From Aldehydirespirator sp965248735 (GTDB taxonomy: Bacteria > Actinomycetota > Acidimicrobiia > Acidimicrobiales > Aldehydirespiratoraceae), in NCBI GenBank assembly GCA_965248735.1, contig OZ252146.1, positions 930,001 to 994,000 on the forward strand: a stretch of 64,000 bases of DNA, given 5' to 3'. The position numbers and the translations under genes are program-made. Below are positions 7,627-16,513 of this stretch, in pieces. The notes below the pieces were generated by a model, which had not been told where the DNA came from, made no database searches, and saw only the letters and a program-made list of their open reading frames with translations. How positions within the stretch are numbered: the first letter of the stretch is position 1; each line of letters starts with the position of its first letter.

Positions 7627-8568
7627 TCAAGGGATCAAGAAGGCGGCCAAGTCGTCGAGAGCCTGGCGAGCCTCGGGAACGTGGTGCCGAAGCTGCCAGC
7701 CGTGCCACAAGCCGTCCCACACCGTGAACTCGACGGCGACCCCAGCACCGCGCAGCGCGGCTTCGAGCCGGCAGGAGTCTGAGAGAAGGATCTCGCGGCT
7801 GCCCACCTGGATGAGCGCGGGAGGCAGTCCCGCCAAGTCAGCGAACAGCGGCGAGGCCTCCGGGCCGGCCGTGTCCCGGCCCCCATAGGCGGCAGCGAAG
7901 AGCGGAGGATCGAGGGGACCCAAGACCGGGTCGTCCGAAGCCAGCGTGCGGTAAGTGTCGCCCGAACAGCTCAGGTCGACCCACGGCGACAGCAGGCCGA
8001 GGCGATCGGGGAGATCTGCTCCGCCGTCGCGCAAGGCCATCGCGGCCGTCAGGCTGAGGTTGGCGCCGGCCGACTCGCCGTAGATCGCGGCGAGCCGGCG
8101 CGACCCCGCCAGTTCCAGGCACACGCTCACGATGTCCTCGGTCGCGGCAGGACAGCGGTGTTCGGGGGCGAGGCGGTAGTCCACCGACACCACCGGCAAT
8201 CCCGTGCGCTGGGCTACGCCCACGGCCAACACGGCGCTGGCCGTCGGCGAGCCCAGCACGAACGCCCCACCGTGGAGATGCACGATCACCCGGTCGGCGC
8301 CCAGAGCCTGCTCATCCGCCGCGAAGGACACCACCGGGACCCCGGCGACGGTGGCGGCCCGGCTGATCCACGGCCCCGCCAACCCCTCGTTGAGAGCCAC
8401 CCAGCCTGCAAGGGACCCCCGGCGCGCGGCTGCCACCGCTGCCAAGTCCCGCAGATCCAGCTCCGCCCCGACAACCTGGAAGTTCGCCAAGAATTGCCGT
8501 GCCTCAGCGCTCAAGTGCGAGGCCGGCTCCGCGGGACCCATTCCTGTCACCCTACCGACAGACATCAC
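7627..8568 (-). CDS. Alpha/beta hydrolase, HSL-type esterase
   Basis: A 313-residue hydrolase of the hormone-sensitive-lipase group: the oxyanion motif HGGAF in HLHGGAFVLGSPTASA, DYRLAPEH, the nucleophile elbow GESAGANL, and a C-terminal histidine in WDGLWHGWQL. These enzymes hydrolyse short acyl esters; a specific substrate cannot be read from the sequence. No signal peptide is visible, so it is probably cytoplasmic. A second ATG (8565) and a methionine at residue 10 are alternative starts. It runs alongside, but 24 bases from, the next minus-strand gene, so it may be the distal gene of that unit. Confidence 0.85.
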   Translation of the reverse strand: MMSVGRVTGMGPAEPASHLSAEARQFLANFQVVGAELDLRDLAAVAAARRGSLAGWVALNEGLAGPWISRAATVAGVPVVSFAADEQALGADRVIVHLHGGAFVLGSPTASAVLAVGVAQRTGLPVVSVDYRLAPEHRCPAATEDIVSVCLELAGSRRLAAIYGESAGANLSLTAAMALRDGGADLPDRLGLLSPWVDLSCSGDTYRTLASDDPVLGPLDPPLFAAAYGGRDTAGPEASPLFADLAGLPPALIQVGSREILLSDSCRLEAALRGAGVAVEFTVWDGLWHGWQLRHHVPEARQALDDLAAFLIP

Positions 8569-8592
8569 ATCGGAGATGTGGGCCCCTCTGTC

Positions 8593-9267
8593 TCAGCGCC
8601 GGAGCTCGGCCAGGGACGTCCGTACTAGGAAGTCATCGTCGGAGCCGCGGCGGTCGGGATCGTCGGGGTGCTCGAGCCGGACCAGGCCGATTAGCCGGAA
8701 CTCTGCCTCCTCGGGCTGGCCGGTGACATCGATCGAGAATCGGGCCGAAGAGCCCCGGAGCCGCCCATCGCAGGCACCGGTCGGCAGCAACTGCCGGGGG
8801 ACGGTGTTCGGATCCAGGGCATAGGACGCAGCCTCCGGCGCCGCCTCCCGATCATCAGCCGCATCAGGCACCACGTTGGACAGCCTGCAGATCACCCCGC
8901 CCTCCGTGTGGGCGTTGGCGGTGTCGACGTAGAACTCGGCCATCCACGCCAGCCCCGGACCGAGGTCCGGGGTCTCCGTGAGCTGAAGCTCGAAGATGAG
9001 CGCGCCGTCGTCCGACAGCCAGAGGTTGATGGCCTCGACGTCGGCGCCCGGGTCGCAGCTCTCCCCGTGGTCGAGGCGCGCATCGCGGCAGTCCTCCAGC
9101 CGGTCGGCTACCTCCAGCACGCGGGGCTCGGCCGGGGCGAACGGCCCCAGGTCGAGCAGAGCGGCCGTGCCGAGCGCCACCGTCCCGACGGCCGCGGCGG
9201 CCATGACCACCGCCGCCAACAGCAGTGCTACCCAGCGCCAGCGGTGATTAGGAATCCTGCTCCTCAA
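8593..9267 (-). CDS. Membrane-anchored or secreted protein of unknown function
   Basis: 224 residues. A basic N-terminus (RSRIPNHRWRW) and a single hydrophobic stretch at about residues 12-36 form a signal anchor; the rest is hydrophilic, acidic and contains scattered cysteines (EDCRD, ESCDP, ICRLS, GACDG) that could form extracytoplasmic disulfides. I do not recognise the family. Its ATG lies 20 bases inside the 3' end of the upstream oxygenase gene, which implies translational coupling to it. Confidence 0.6.
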   Translation of the reverse strand: MRSRIPNHRWRWVALLLAAVVMAAAAVGTVALGTAALLDLGPFAPAEPRVLEVADRLEDCRDARLDHGESCDPGADVEAINLWLSDDGALIFELQLTETPDLGPGLAWMAEFYVDTANAHTEGGVICRLSNVVPDAADDREAAPEAASYALDPNTVPRQLLPTGACDGRLRGSSARFSIDVTGQPEEAEFRLIGLVRLEHPDDPDRRGSDDDFLVRTSLAELRR

Positions 9268-10246
9268 GCATCGACATCGACTTGGCCTTGATCCACTCCC
9301 CGGAGATGACCGGTCCGTACTTGGCGGGCCGCTCCGGCGTGATCGTGGTGGGGATGGTCTCTATCCGGGCCCGGTACGACGGCTGGAAGAAGTACGGCAC
9401 CGACACCCGGTCACGGTGCTGGTCGGCCCCGTCGGGGATCACCACCCGGTGCAGCGTAGACACCCAGCGGTCGTTGGTCCACCGGGCCATCATGTCGCCG
9501 AGGTTCACGACGAAGGAGTCCGGCACCGCGGGCACGTCCACCCACTGGTCCTCCACGAAGATCTGCAGTCCCGGGATCTGCTCGGCCGCAACCATGGTGA
9601 AGGCCCCGTAGTCGGTGTGGGCCCCCCGGCGCAGCTGTCCGGCGCGGACCGTCTCCGCGGGCGGGTACCAGTTGATGAGCAGCAGGGCGGTGTGGTCTGC
9701 GACCTTGCCGGAGAACCAGTCCGGGGGCAGGTCCAAGGCTCGGGCGAACAGCGGCAGCATGTCCATGCAGAGCTGCTCCATCACCGCGTAGTAGCGCTCG
9801 AACAGAAGCCGCAGCTCGGCCGGCTCGTCGGGCCAGAGGTTGGGCAGGAGGGTGGCGTCCGCCCCCTCGGCGTAGGCCCGGGCCCTGAGCTCGGGGTTGT
9901 CGAAGCGGGACACGTTGAACGACTCGCACAGGTCGGGCGGGGCCTCGTCGTCGCCCAGGGTGGCGGCCAGCGAAGTGGTGTCGAGTCCCAGGAAGCCGCG
10001 GTAGTGCTCCGGTCCGGGCGGAGCCACCCTCTGCTTGGTCTCAGCGGGGAGACAGAAGAACCGCCGGGACACGTTCATGACCTCCTCGATCAGCTCAGCC
10101 TCCACGCCGTGGCCGGTGACGATGAAGAACCCGCTGGTGGCGCAAGCCGCGTCCAGGGCTTCGGCGACCTCGGCCGCGGCGGAGCGTGCCGCCGCGCCGT
10201 TGCCGTTGCGGGTGCCGCGGATGTCGATGGTGGGAACCGTCTTCAC
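9248..10246 (-). CDS. 2-oxoglutarate/Fe(II)-dependent oxygenase, isopenicillin N synthase family
   Basis: A 332-residue non-heme iron oxygenase. The N-terminal domain carries GFFIVTGHGV; the catalytic domain shows the iron ligands in HTDYGAFT (His-x-Asp) and STLHRVV (distal His), and the 2-oxoglutarate-binding RVSVPYF. It would oxidise an unknown small substrate with O2 and 2-oxoglutarate. The GTG at 10246 was chosen because AGGAGG lies just upstream and the product then begins KTVPTIDIRG, as usual for the family. It is 28 bases downstream of a four-gene BMP-type importer on the same strand, so the imported solute may be related to its substrate. Confidence 0.88.
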   Translation of the reverse strand: MKTVPTIDIRGTRNGNGAAARSAAAEVAEALDAACATSGFFIVTGHGVEAELIEEVMNVSRRFFCLPAETKQRVAPPGPEHYRGFLGLDTTSLAATLGDDEAPPDLCESFNVSRFDNPELRARAYAEGADATLLPNLWPDEPAELRLLFERYYAVMEQLCMDMLPLFARALDLPPDWFSGKVADHTALLLINWYPPAETVRAGQLRRGAHTDYGAFTMVAAEQIPGLQIFVEDQWVDVPAVPDSFVVNLGDMMARWTNDRWVSTLHRVVIPDGADQHRDRVSVPYFFQPSYRARIETIPTTITPERPAKYGPVISGEWIKAKSMSMLEEQDS

Positions 10247-10274
10247 TGCGCTCCTCCTCTCGCGGTTGCCGAGC

Positions 10275-11210
10275 CTAGGTGAGGCCCCGGACGAAGGGCC
10301 GGGCCAGTGCCCGGGGCTCACGGGTGCGGTACGCGAAGAACGACACGGTGACGATTGTGACCACGAACGGCGCCGCCGACAGCAGCTCGGAGTTGAGCTC
10401 GTGGCCCACGGTGGGCAGCGTAAGCCGGAACGAGTTGACGGTGCCGAACAGCAGGCATCCTGCGATCACGCCCCGTAGCGTCCACCCGCCGAAGATCACC
10501 GCCGCGATGGCGATGAACCCCTGCCCGCCCACGATGGCGTCCTCGAACCGCCCGACCTGGCCCAGCACCAAGTAGCCGCCGCCTAGCCCGGCGGTGAGTC
10601 CGGTGACATAGATGGACTGGCGGCGGCGCTTGTTGACGTCGATGCCGGTCACGTCGGCCGCCTGCGGGTTCTCCCCGACGGCCCGCACCTCGAGGCCCCA
10701 GCGGGTGCGATAGAGCAGCCACCACGCACCCGGGACCATCGGATACACCAGGTACAGGGGCCACGGCTGGTAGAAGAGCGCCTCGCCCACCAGGGGGATC
10801 CTCGACACCACCGGTATGGCAAACCGGTGCGCGGCGCTCGACACCGGCTGGATGCTGGTGTTCAGGAAGCTGGCGACGCCCAGGACGAGGGTGTTGAGGG
10901 CCAGCCCCACGATGAACTGGTTGGCGCTGAGCCGGTGGCTCATGTTGGCCTGAACGGCCGCGACGGCGATCCCGGTGACGACGGCGAACATCAAACCGAC
11001 CGTCACCGACGAGCTGAGATGCATGCCCACGGCCCCGGCGAAGGCCCCGCCCAGCACCATGCCCTCCAGCGAGATGTTGAGCGTGCCGGCCCGCTCGGCG
11101 ATGGTCTCGCCGATGGCGGCGAAGGCCAGCAGCGCGGCGAAGCGCATCGCCCCCGAGTAGGAGACATCGTTGCCTACAACATCGCCGACGGCAGAGAGGA
11201 AGTCGCCCAT
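10275..11210 (-). CDS. BMP/nucleoside-type ABC importer, permease 2 (NupQ-like)
   Basis: A 311-residue polytopic membrane protein of the branched-chain/ribose permease superfamily. Typical segments: ETIAERAGTLNISLEGMVLGGAF, the cytoplasmic coupling motif AVGENPQAADVTGIDV, and GFIAIAAVIFGGW. Around nine hydrophobic segments are visible. It is the smaller of the two permeases found in purine/nucleoside importers such as NupOPQ and YufOPQ. It starts 3 bases after the stop of the partner permease. Confidence 0.9.
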   Translation of the reverse strand: MGDFLSAVGDVVGNDVSYSGAMRFAALLAFAAIGETIAERAGTLNISLEGMVLGGAFAGAVGMHLSSSVTVGLMFAVVTGIAVAAVQANMSHRLSANQFIVGLALNTLVLGVASFLNTSIQPVSSAAHRFAIPVVSRIPLVGEALFYQPWPLYLVYPMVPGAWWLLYRTRWGLEVRAVGENPQAADVTGIDVNKRRRQSIYVTGLTAGLGGGYLVLGQVGRFEDAIVGGQGFIAIAAVIFGGWTLRGVIAGCLLFGTVNSFRLTLPTVGHELNSELLSAAPFVVTIVTVSFFAYRTREPRALARPFVRGLT

Positions 11211-11213
11211 CGC

Positions 11214-12395
11214 TCAGGTCCTGTCTCGGGTGGCGGCCAGCGCCCGCCGGCGTTCGCGAATGAACAGGATGGCCGGGGGCACCAGCAGGGCCAGCACCAG
11301 CAGGGCCTGCACCACTTGGGAGATCTCGCGCTCGACCCCGGTGGCGACCAGAAAGCCCGAGCCGGCCCGCAGCCCGGCAAAGCTGAAGGCCATCACGACG
11401 ATGCCCACCGGGTGTTGGCGGGCCACCAGCGCCACCAGCAGCCCCTCCCAGCCGATGTTGTTGGACAAACCGGGCGCGAACCGGTAATTCCCGAAGTCGC
11501 CGCCGGAGAGCATGATGGCCCCGGCCAGCCCGGCGCATCCGCCCGAGATCAGCATGGCGCCGGTGCCGTACTTGATGGTGGACACCCCGGCTCGCTGGGC
11601 GGTTCGGGGATTGCGGCCCAGCATCTTGATGCGGAAGCCCCACACCGTCCGCTTGAACAGGAAGAACACGATCGCGGCCATGCAGATGACGGCGATGGCG
11701 CTGATCGGGAACTCGTTGCCCCACAGGCTGATACGGGGCAGCCGGGTGTCGGCGGCCAGCTGCTCGCTCGCCGGGTTGCGGACCGAGAGTTCCTCGCGGA
11801 GCGGGGCCAGCAGCAGCCAATGGACCTTCAATCCGTACCCGGTCACCTGGGAGGCCACCGTGATCAACAGCAGGGTGGTGAGCACTTCGGGCACCCGCCG
11901 CCAGTAGAGGAGTCCGCTGGCGATGCCGGCCCAGAGGGCGCCCCCCACGACACCGGCCCCGAGCAGGCACAGGAGCACCAGCGGTCCGGGGCCGCCCAAG
12001 CGAATACCCACGTAGGTGGCGAGGGCCGCGCCCATCAATACCTGGCCCTCCTGGCCGAGGTTTACCACCCCGGCCCGGCCGTTGACAGCGGTTCCGAGCG
12101 CCACAACCACCAGGGGGATGGCGATGCCGATGGTCTTTCCCCACCGCCCCGGGGCCCGCAGGCTGCCGTCGAGCAGGGCCGAGAAGACGGCCTGCCAGGA
12201 GCCGCCGGTGGCGGAAACGATGACGGCGGAGATGACCAGGGCCACCAAGATGCATCCCAGATACATGGCCACCACGACGGCGCTCTCGTGAAGGCGTGAA
12301 GGCGCCGACCCCGCTTCGACGGCCTTCCCACCAGGCGCGGCCCCGTCGATCTCGAGGGCGTCGACAACCGCCTCAGGCGGGCCCGTGTCACTCAT
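11214..12395 (-). CDS. BMP/nucleoside-type ABC importer, permease 1 (NupP-like)
   Basis: A 393-residue inner-membrane permease, longer than its partner by a roughly 35-residue hydrophilic N-terminus. Family segments: AVNGRAGVVNLGQEGQVLMG, VPEVLTTLLLITVASQ, the coupling loop FRIKMLGRNPRTAQRAGVS, and GLLVALVARQHPVGIVV. The ATG at 12395 overlaps the ATPase stop by four bases (ATGA), so the two are translationally coupled; the much longer frame upstream is antisense or out-of-frame relative to the ATPase. Together with the ATPase, second permease and lipoprotein it makes a complete importer. Confidence 0.92.
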   Translation of the reverse strand: MSDTGPPEAVVDALEIDGAAPGGKAVEAGSAPSRLHESAVVVAMYLGCILVALVISAVIVSATGGSWQAVFSALLDGSLRAPGRWGKTIGIAIPLVVVALGTAVNGRAGVVNLGQEGQVLMGAALATYVGIRLGGPGPLVLLCLLGAGVVGGALWAGIASGLLYWRRVPEVLTTLLLITVASQVTGYGLKVHWLLLAPLREELSVRNPASEQLAADTRLPRISLWGNEFPISAIAVICMAAIVFFLFKRTVWGFRIKMLGRNPRTAQRAGVSTIKYGTGAMLISGGCAGLAGAIMLSGGDFGNYRFAPGLSNNIGWEGLLVALVARQHPVGIVVMAFSFAGLRAGSGFLVATGVEREISQVVQALLVLALLVPPAILFIRERRRALAATRDRT

Positions 12396-14002
12396 GCCAG
12401 CGCCGGCACACCGGCCTCGGAGGCCCCGCCCATTAGCAGGCCGAGCTCCTCCAAATCCACCTCGTCCCGGCCCATCTCGCCTACGATGCGGCCCCGGAAG
12501 AGCACGATGATCCGATCCGAGAGTTGGAGGATCTCCTCCAGTTCGCTGGAGATCAGCAGCACGCCCACCCCGCCGTCGGCCACTTTCCGGATCCGGTGGG
12601 TCATCCACTCGATGGCGCCCACGTCGAGGCCGCGGGTCGGTTGAGTCGCCACCAGCACCTTGGGGGAATGGCTCAGCTCCCGGGCCAGCACCACCCGCTG
12701 CTGGTTGCCTCCCGAAAGCGACCAAAAGGGGGCGTCGGGTCCGGCTGTCTGGATCTCGAAGTCGGTTATGAGCTCGGCCGCCTGCCGCCGCATCCGGGCA
12801 GGGTCGTAGGCCCCCCACTTGGCGATCCGGTCCAGGTCGACCAGGAACAGGTTCTCGGCCACGGTCATCTCAAGGACGCAGCCGGAGGCGTGGCGGTCCT
12901 CCGGTATGACGGCGATACCGGCCGCGGCCATGGCGCCGGCCTTCTTGGGCTCCACCTTCGTCCCCTCCACTTCGACCGTCCCCGCCTCGGCATCCAGCAG
13001 ACTCGACAGCAGCTCGGTGAGGGCGGCCTGGCCGTTGCCCTCCACTCCGGCCACTCCCACGATCTCGTTGCCGAACACGTCGAGGCTCAAGCCGTCGAGA
13101 GAGATACGACCGTCAGGTCCCCGGGCCACCACATCGCGCAGGTGCAGCACTGGGGTTCTAGCGTCGTGCTCGGCTCTGCTCGCTTCGAGCGGCTTGCCGT
13201 CACCGCCGGCCGCGGCCAACTCGGTGACCAGGCCCAGGGCCGACGCCTCCGAACGCAGTGACACCTCCCGGCCCACCATGGCCCGGGCCAGCATGGGTGC
13301 GTCGGCTTCGGCCGTCACCTTCCGCTGCACCACAGCCCCGGCCCGCATGATGGTGACCTCGTCGGTGGCGCGGAGAATCTCGTCGAGCTTGTGGCTGACC
13401 AGCGCCACGGCCCGGTTCTCCTCCTGCACCGCTTGGCGCAGAACCTCGAACAACCGCTCGGACTCCGCCGGCGTGAGCACCGAGGTGGGCTCGTCGAAGA
13501 TGAGGATGCTGGGATCCCGGCGCAGGCACTTGATGATCTCCACCCGCTGGCGGACCCCAGACGTGAGATCGCCGACCCTTGCGTCGGCATCCACGCCCAA
13601 GCCGTAGCGCTCGCTGATCTCCGCCACCCGGCGCCGGGCCGCGGCCGCGTCGAACCGGCCGGTGTCGCCCAGCATCACGTTCTCCCACACCGTGAGCGGC
13701 TCCACCAGGCTGAAGTGCTGGTGGACCATGCCGATGCCCCGCTCGGCCGCGTCGTGAGGATCGCGGATCTGGCAGCGTTCGCCGTCCACTTCGATGGTGC
13801 CCGCGTCGGGAAGCACCAAGCCGATCAGCATCTTCATCAGGGTGGACTTTCCCGCCCCGTTCTCGCCGAGGATGCCGTGGATGCGGCCACGTCGCAGCGT
13901 GAGGTCCACGTTGTCGCAGGCAACGATGGCACCGAACGACTTGTTGATCGACGTGAGGCGGACGGCGGGAACCTCCGTTCCCGCCGTCCCCTGCTCGGTC
14001 AT
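12392..14002 (-). CDS. BMP/nucleoside-type ABC importer, double ATPase (NupO-like)
   Basis: 536 residues with two tandem nucleotide-binding domains, as in RbsA and NupO. Domain 1 has Walker A GENGAGKST, signature-like LTSGVRQRVE and Walker B ILIFDEPTS. Domain 2 has a degenerate Walker A (GVEGNGQAAL), signature LSGGNQQRVV, and VLVATQPTRGLDVG in the Walker B position. The degenerate second site is normal for this family, where one site is catalytically weak. It powers uptake through the two downstream permeases. Confidence 0.94.
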   Translation of the reverse strand: MTEQGTAGTEVPAVRLTSINKSFGAIVACDNVDLTLRRGRIHGILGENGAGKSTLMKMLIGLVLPDAGTIEVDGERCQIRDPHDAAERGIGMVHQHFSLVEPLTVWENVMLGDTGRFDAAAARRRVAEISERYGLGVDADARVGDLTSGVRQRVEIIKCLRRDPSILIFDEPTSVLTPAESERLFEVLRQAVQEENRAVALVSHKLDEILRATDEVTIMRAGAVVQRKVTAEADAPMLARAMVGREVSLRSEASALGLVTELAAAGGDGKPLEASRAEHDARTPVLHLRDVVARGPDGRISLDGLSLDVFGNEIVGVAGVEGNGQAALTELLSSLLDAEAGTVEVEGTKVEPKKAGAMAAAGIAVIPEDRHASGCVLEMTVAENLFLVDLDRIAKWGAYDPARMRRQAAELITDFEIQTAGPDAPFWSLSGGNQQRVVLARELSHSPKVLVATQPTRGLDVGAIEWMTHRIRKVADGGVGVLLISSELEEILQLSDRIIVLFRGRIVGEMGRDEVDLEELGLLMGGASEAGVPALA

Positions 14003-14046
14003 GCCGCGGGTCTCTTGGGCCCGTTTACCTCAACGAGGCATCAGCC

Positions 14047-15498
14047 TCATGAACAGCGTTCGGGCGCCTCGGCGTCGACCCCGCCATAGGCGATGGCTTG
14101 GATCAGGCCGAATTCCTCAGCGCAATACCCTTCGGCCACGGCGAGCTGGGCCTGGGTCAGCGCCTCCTCCTGCTCGGCGGTGGGACCACAGATCTTGGAC
14201 CCAACCTCGGGATCCACGCCCACCTCGAAGAATTTGACGGTGCCCTCTTCGATGGTGCCGTCCACGATGCCGCCGAAGATGGCCCGGGCGAAGTCGCCAG
14301 CAGAGAACAACACGGCCATGTCCCAGTGCAGGTCGGTCCTCTCGCACACGTTGGAGGGGCCGGCGCTCATCACGATGACGTCGTTCTGATTGGCCAGCTG
14401 AACCAGCGGCTCGTGGGCGCCGCCCAGGTACGGATACACGGCATCCATGCCGGCGTCGAGAGCGACGTTGAACGCTTCGGTGGCGCCCGCCACGTTGTCG
14501 AAGTCGAACGGGAAGTTGCCGGTGGGGGTGTAGATCACGTCGTAACTGGGATCCACGTCCCTGAGGCCCAGCCGGAAGGCCAGCTCGGTCTCGACCTCGA
14601 ATCCAAGGTCGCAGCAACCGATCATGTACGCCGTGTCGCCGCCCCGCTCCTTGAGGAGCAGACCGGTGGCGTAGCCGGCGGCGTACTCGATCTGGGCCCC
14701 GTCGTCGCGGCTTGTGATGAGGCCCTCAGTCTGCGGGTAACCGGCACCGCAGTTGCAGTACCAGATGATGTCGGGGTACTTCGCGATCATGTCGGGAACC
14801 GCGTCGGAGAGCTCGCCCGAGCCGACGGCCACGATATCGACACCCTGGGCGACCAGGTTCTCGAGCTCGTTGAAGGCGACAGCCGGCTCGACGTTGTCAA
14901 TGATGACCGGATCCGCCCAGCCGTGGTCCTCGGAGAACTCGATGGCCAGATTGACCAGTTCCTGGTAGAAGGCGCCGTCATCTCGGGGACCGGCCGTAGC
15001 CACGCCGACGGTCACCACGCCGTCGCCGTTGATGTCCAGCGGGTCGGCCTCCTCGGGCTCCACGGCCTCGGCCGCTTCGGCCTGAGCCGCCTCGGCCGCG
15101 GCAGCAGCCGCTTCGGCCTCTTCCATGGAGGCGGCCGCTTCGGCCTGAGCCGTCTCGGCCTCTTCCATGGCGGCGGCCGCTTCGGCCTGAGCCGCTTCGA
15201 GTTGCGCCTCTAGCCCGGCGACGACCTCGGGGTCTACGGCCCCCTCGGCCTCGGCCATGGCAGCATCGAGGGCCGCCTCGGCCTCGGCTGCCTTGGCGGC
15301 AGCCGCCTCGGCGGCCGCGTCGGCCGCGTCGGCATCGGCCTGAGCGGAGGCGGCATCGGCCTGAGCCTGCGCTAGAGCAGCGGCATCCGCCGCGCTGGTG
15401 TCCGGGGCGGCTTCTTCGTCGTCGTCGCCGCAGGAAGCCGCAATCAGTGCGAAGACCGCGACCGCTGCTGCGAGCCATCTGAACGAATATCGTCTCAT
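14047..15498 (-). CDS. BMP-family substrate-binding lipoprotein with long Ala/Glu coiled-coil stalk
   Basis: 483 residues. A lipoprotein signal (MRRYSFRWLAAAVAVFALIAAS then Cys) is followed by an acidic linker, then about 130 residues made almost only of Ala, Glu, Gln and Asp with heptad-like spacing, and only then the BMP domain (starting VTVGVATAGPRDDGAFYQEL). The BMP domain shows the usual DGVVTVGVA start and solute pocket region. The ligand is probably a nucleoside or related compound, by family. The ATG at 15498 follows GGAGGG. The stalk is unusual for the family, which normally has the ligand domain right after the lipid anchor, and may carry it away from the membrane. A CTGTATACAG palindrome lies 52 bases upstream. 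Confidence 0.9.
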   Translation of the reverse strand: MRRYSFRWLAAAVAVFALIAASCGDDDEEAAPDTSAADAAALAQAQADAASAQADADAADAAAEAAAAKAAEAEAALDAAMAEAEGAVDPEVVAGLEAQLEAAQAEAAAAMEEAETAQAEAAASMEEAEAAAAAAEAAQAEAAEAVEPEEADPLDINGDGVVTVGVATAGPRDDGAFYQELVNLAIEFSEDHGWADPVIIDNVEPAVAFNELENLVAQGVDIVAVGSGELSDAVPDMIAKYPDIIWYCNCGAGYPQTEGLITSRDDGAQIEYAAGYATGLLLKERGGDTAYMIGCCDLGFEVETELAFRLGLRDVDPSYDVIYTPTGNFPFDFDNVAGATEAFNVALDAGMDAVYPYLGGAHEPLVQLANQNDVIVMSAGPSNVCERTDLHWDMAVLFSAGDFARAIFGGIVDGTIEEGTVKFFEVGVDPEVGSKICGPTAEQEEALTQAQLAVAEGYCAEEFGLIQAIAYGGVDAEAPERCS

Positions 15499-15549
15499 GT
15501 TCCCTCCAGTGTGGAACCGCTTGCGCCCCGGCGACTGCGCCACCGGGGC

Positions 15550-15559
15550 CTGTATACAG
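15550..15559. promoter_or_regulatory. CTGTATACAG palindrome upstream of the BMP importer operon
   Basis: A perfect 10-bp palindrome 52 bases upstream of the lipoprotein start. GTATAC-centred palindromes are common operators of GntR-family repressors (FCD and VanR-type). No GntR gene is in the window. A near copy, TTGTATACAG, occurs at 7569-7578. A chance occurrence cannot be excluded. Confidence 0.3.
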
Positions 15560-15662
15560 CGGCGACCATAGCACCGCCGCGGCCCCGCTGTCCTGCCGGG
15601 CGGAGCCAGTCGCGAGAGATTCTGGAGCCCCCCTTCCGGACACCTGCGCGCCTCGCGCTAGC

Positions 15663-16486
15663 GTGGCCTTCCGCAACCTCTACGAGGCGCGGATGGTTCC
15701 GCTACGCAGCCCTGTCCCGCTAGAGGAAATCGAGCCCGCGGCCCGGCCCGTCGACGTCGCCGTCGGCCTGCCGCCCGCGTGCTACACCGACGCGGGCTTC
15801 TACCGGTTCGAGAAGGCAGCCGTCTTCGACACCGAATGGCTGTGTGTGGGTCGCTCCAGCCAGATCCCCGAACCGGGCGACTACTTCACGGCCACCCTGC
15901 TGGGCGAAGAGCCCGTGATCGTGGTGCGCAACCGCGATGGCCGGATCAACGTGATGTCGTCGATATGCCAGCACCGGGCCATGTGCATCACCGCGCCGGC
16001 CGAGCGGCCCAAACACGAGTGGTTCGACCCGCCGCCGGAGTGCACCGGCTCCACCCGCATGGCATGAACCCCACCCAGTCAGCGCTGTTCCCGCCCATTG
16101 CGACGCTGGGCGAAGACGACCGCTGGGATGTCGTGTACCTCTACGTGGCGCCCACGCTGCTGATCGGCTGTCATAGCGACTCGGCCCACTGGCTAGCCGT
16201 GCAGCCTGCCGGTGCGGGCGCATCGATCATGACGTCCGGCTTCCTGTTCCCCGAGTCCACGACCAAACTGAAACTGTTCGAGCAACTCTTCGAGCAGCAC
16301 GCCAGGGGCGTGGAGCTCTTCTTCGATCAGGACATGCCGGTGGCGGTGGCCAGCCAGCGCGGCATGGCGTCGCGCTTCGCGCCCCAGGGTCCGCTGAGCC
16401 GCCAGGACTTCTTCCGCTCGCAGCTCGCGGAGTGGCTGATAGAGCGCTACCGGGCCGCCGAGGAGGCTGGCGCCGCAGACGCCTGA
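15663..16486 (+). pseudogene. Broken Rieske non-heme iron oxygenase (alpha subunit)
   Basis: The first 134 codons encode a Rieske oxygenase N-terminus: DTEWLCVGRSSQIPEPGDYF, EEPVIVVRNRDGRINV, and the first half of the cluster motif SSICQHRAMC. The second Cys-x2-His half is missing: the frame reaches a stop at 16067 after CTGSTRMA. A different frame then resumes near 16050 with the family's C-terminal region (VVYLYVAPTLLIGCHSDSAHWLAVQP through AEWLIERYRAAEE). Only about 270 of the expected 400-plus residues remain, and the whole middle part with the iron ligands is gone. An internal deletion plus frameshift therefore makes this a remnant. Related intact enzymes act on betaines, carnitine or aromatic acids. 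Confidence 0.75.
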
Positions 16487-16513
16487 ATCCGCTGGCCGTT
16501 ACAGTCGCGGGGT

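Noticed and set aside
10318..12255. 645-codon minus-strand frame over the permease genes
   Set aside because: Same strand but shifted frame of the two permeases; Arg/Gly/His-rich and without homology.
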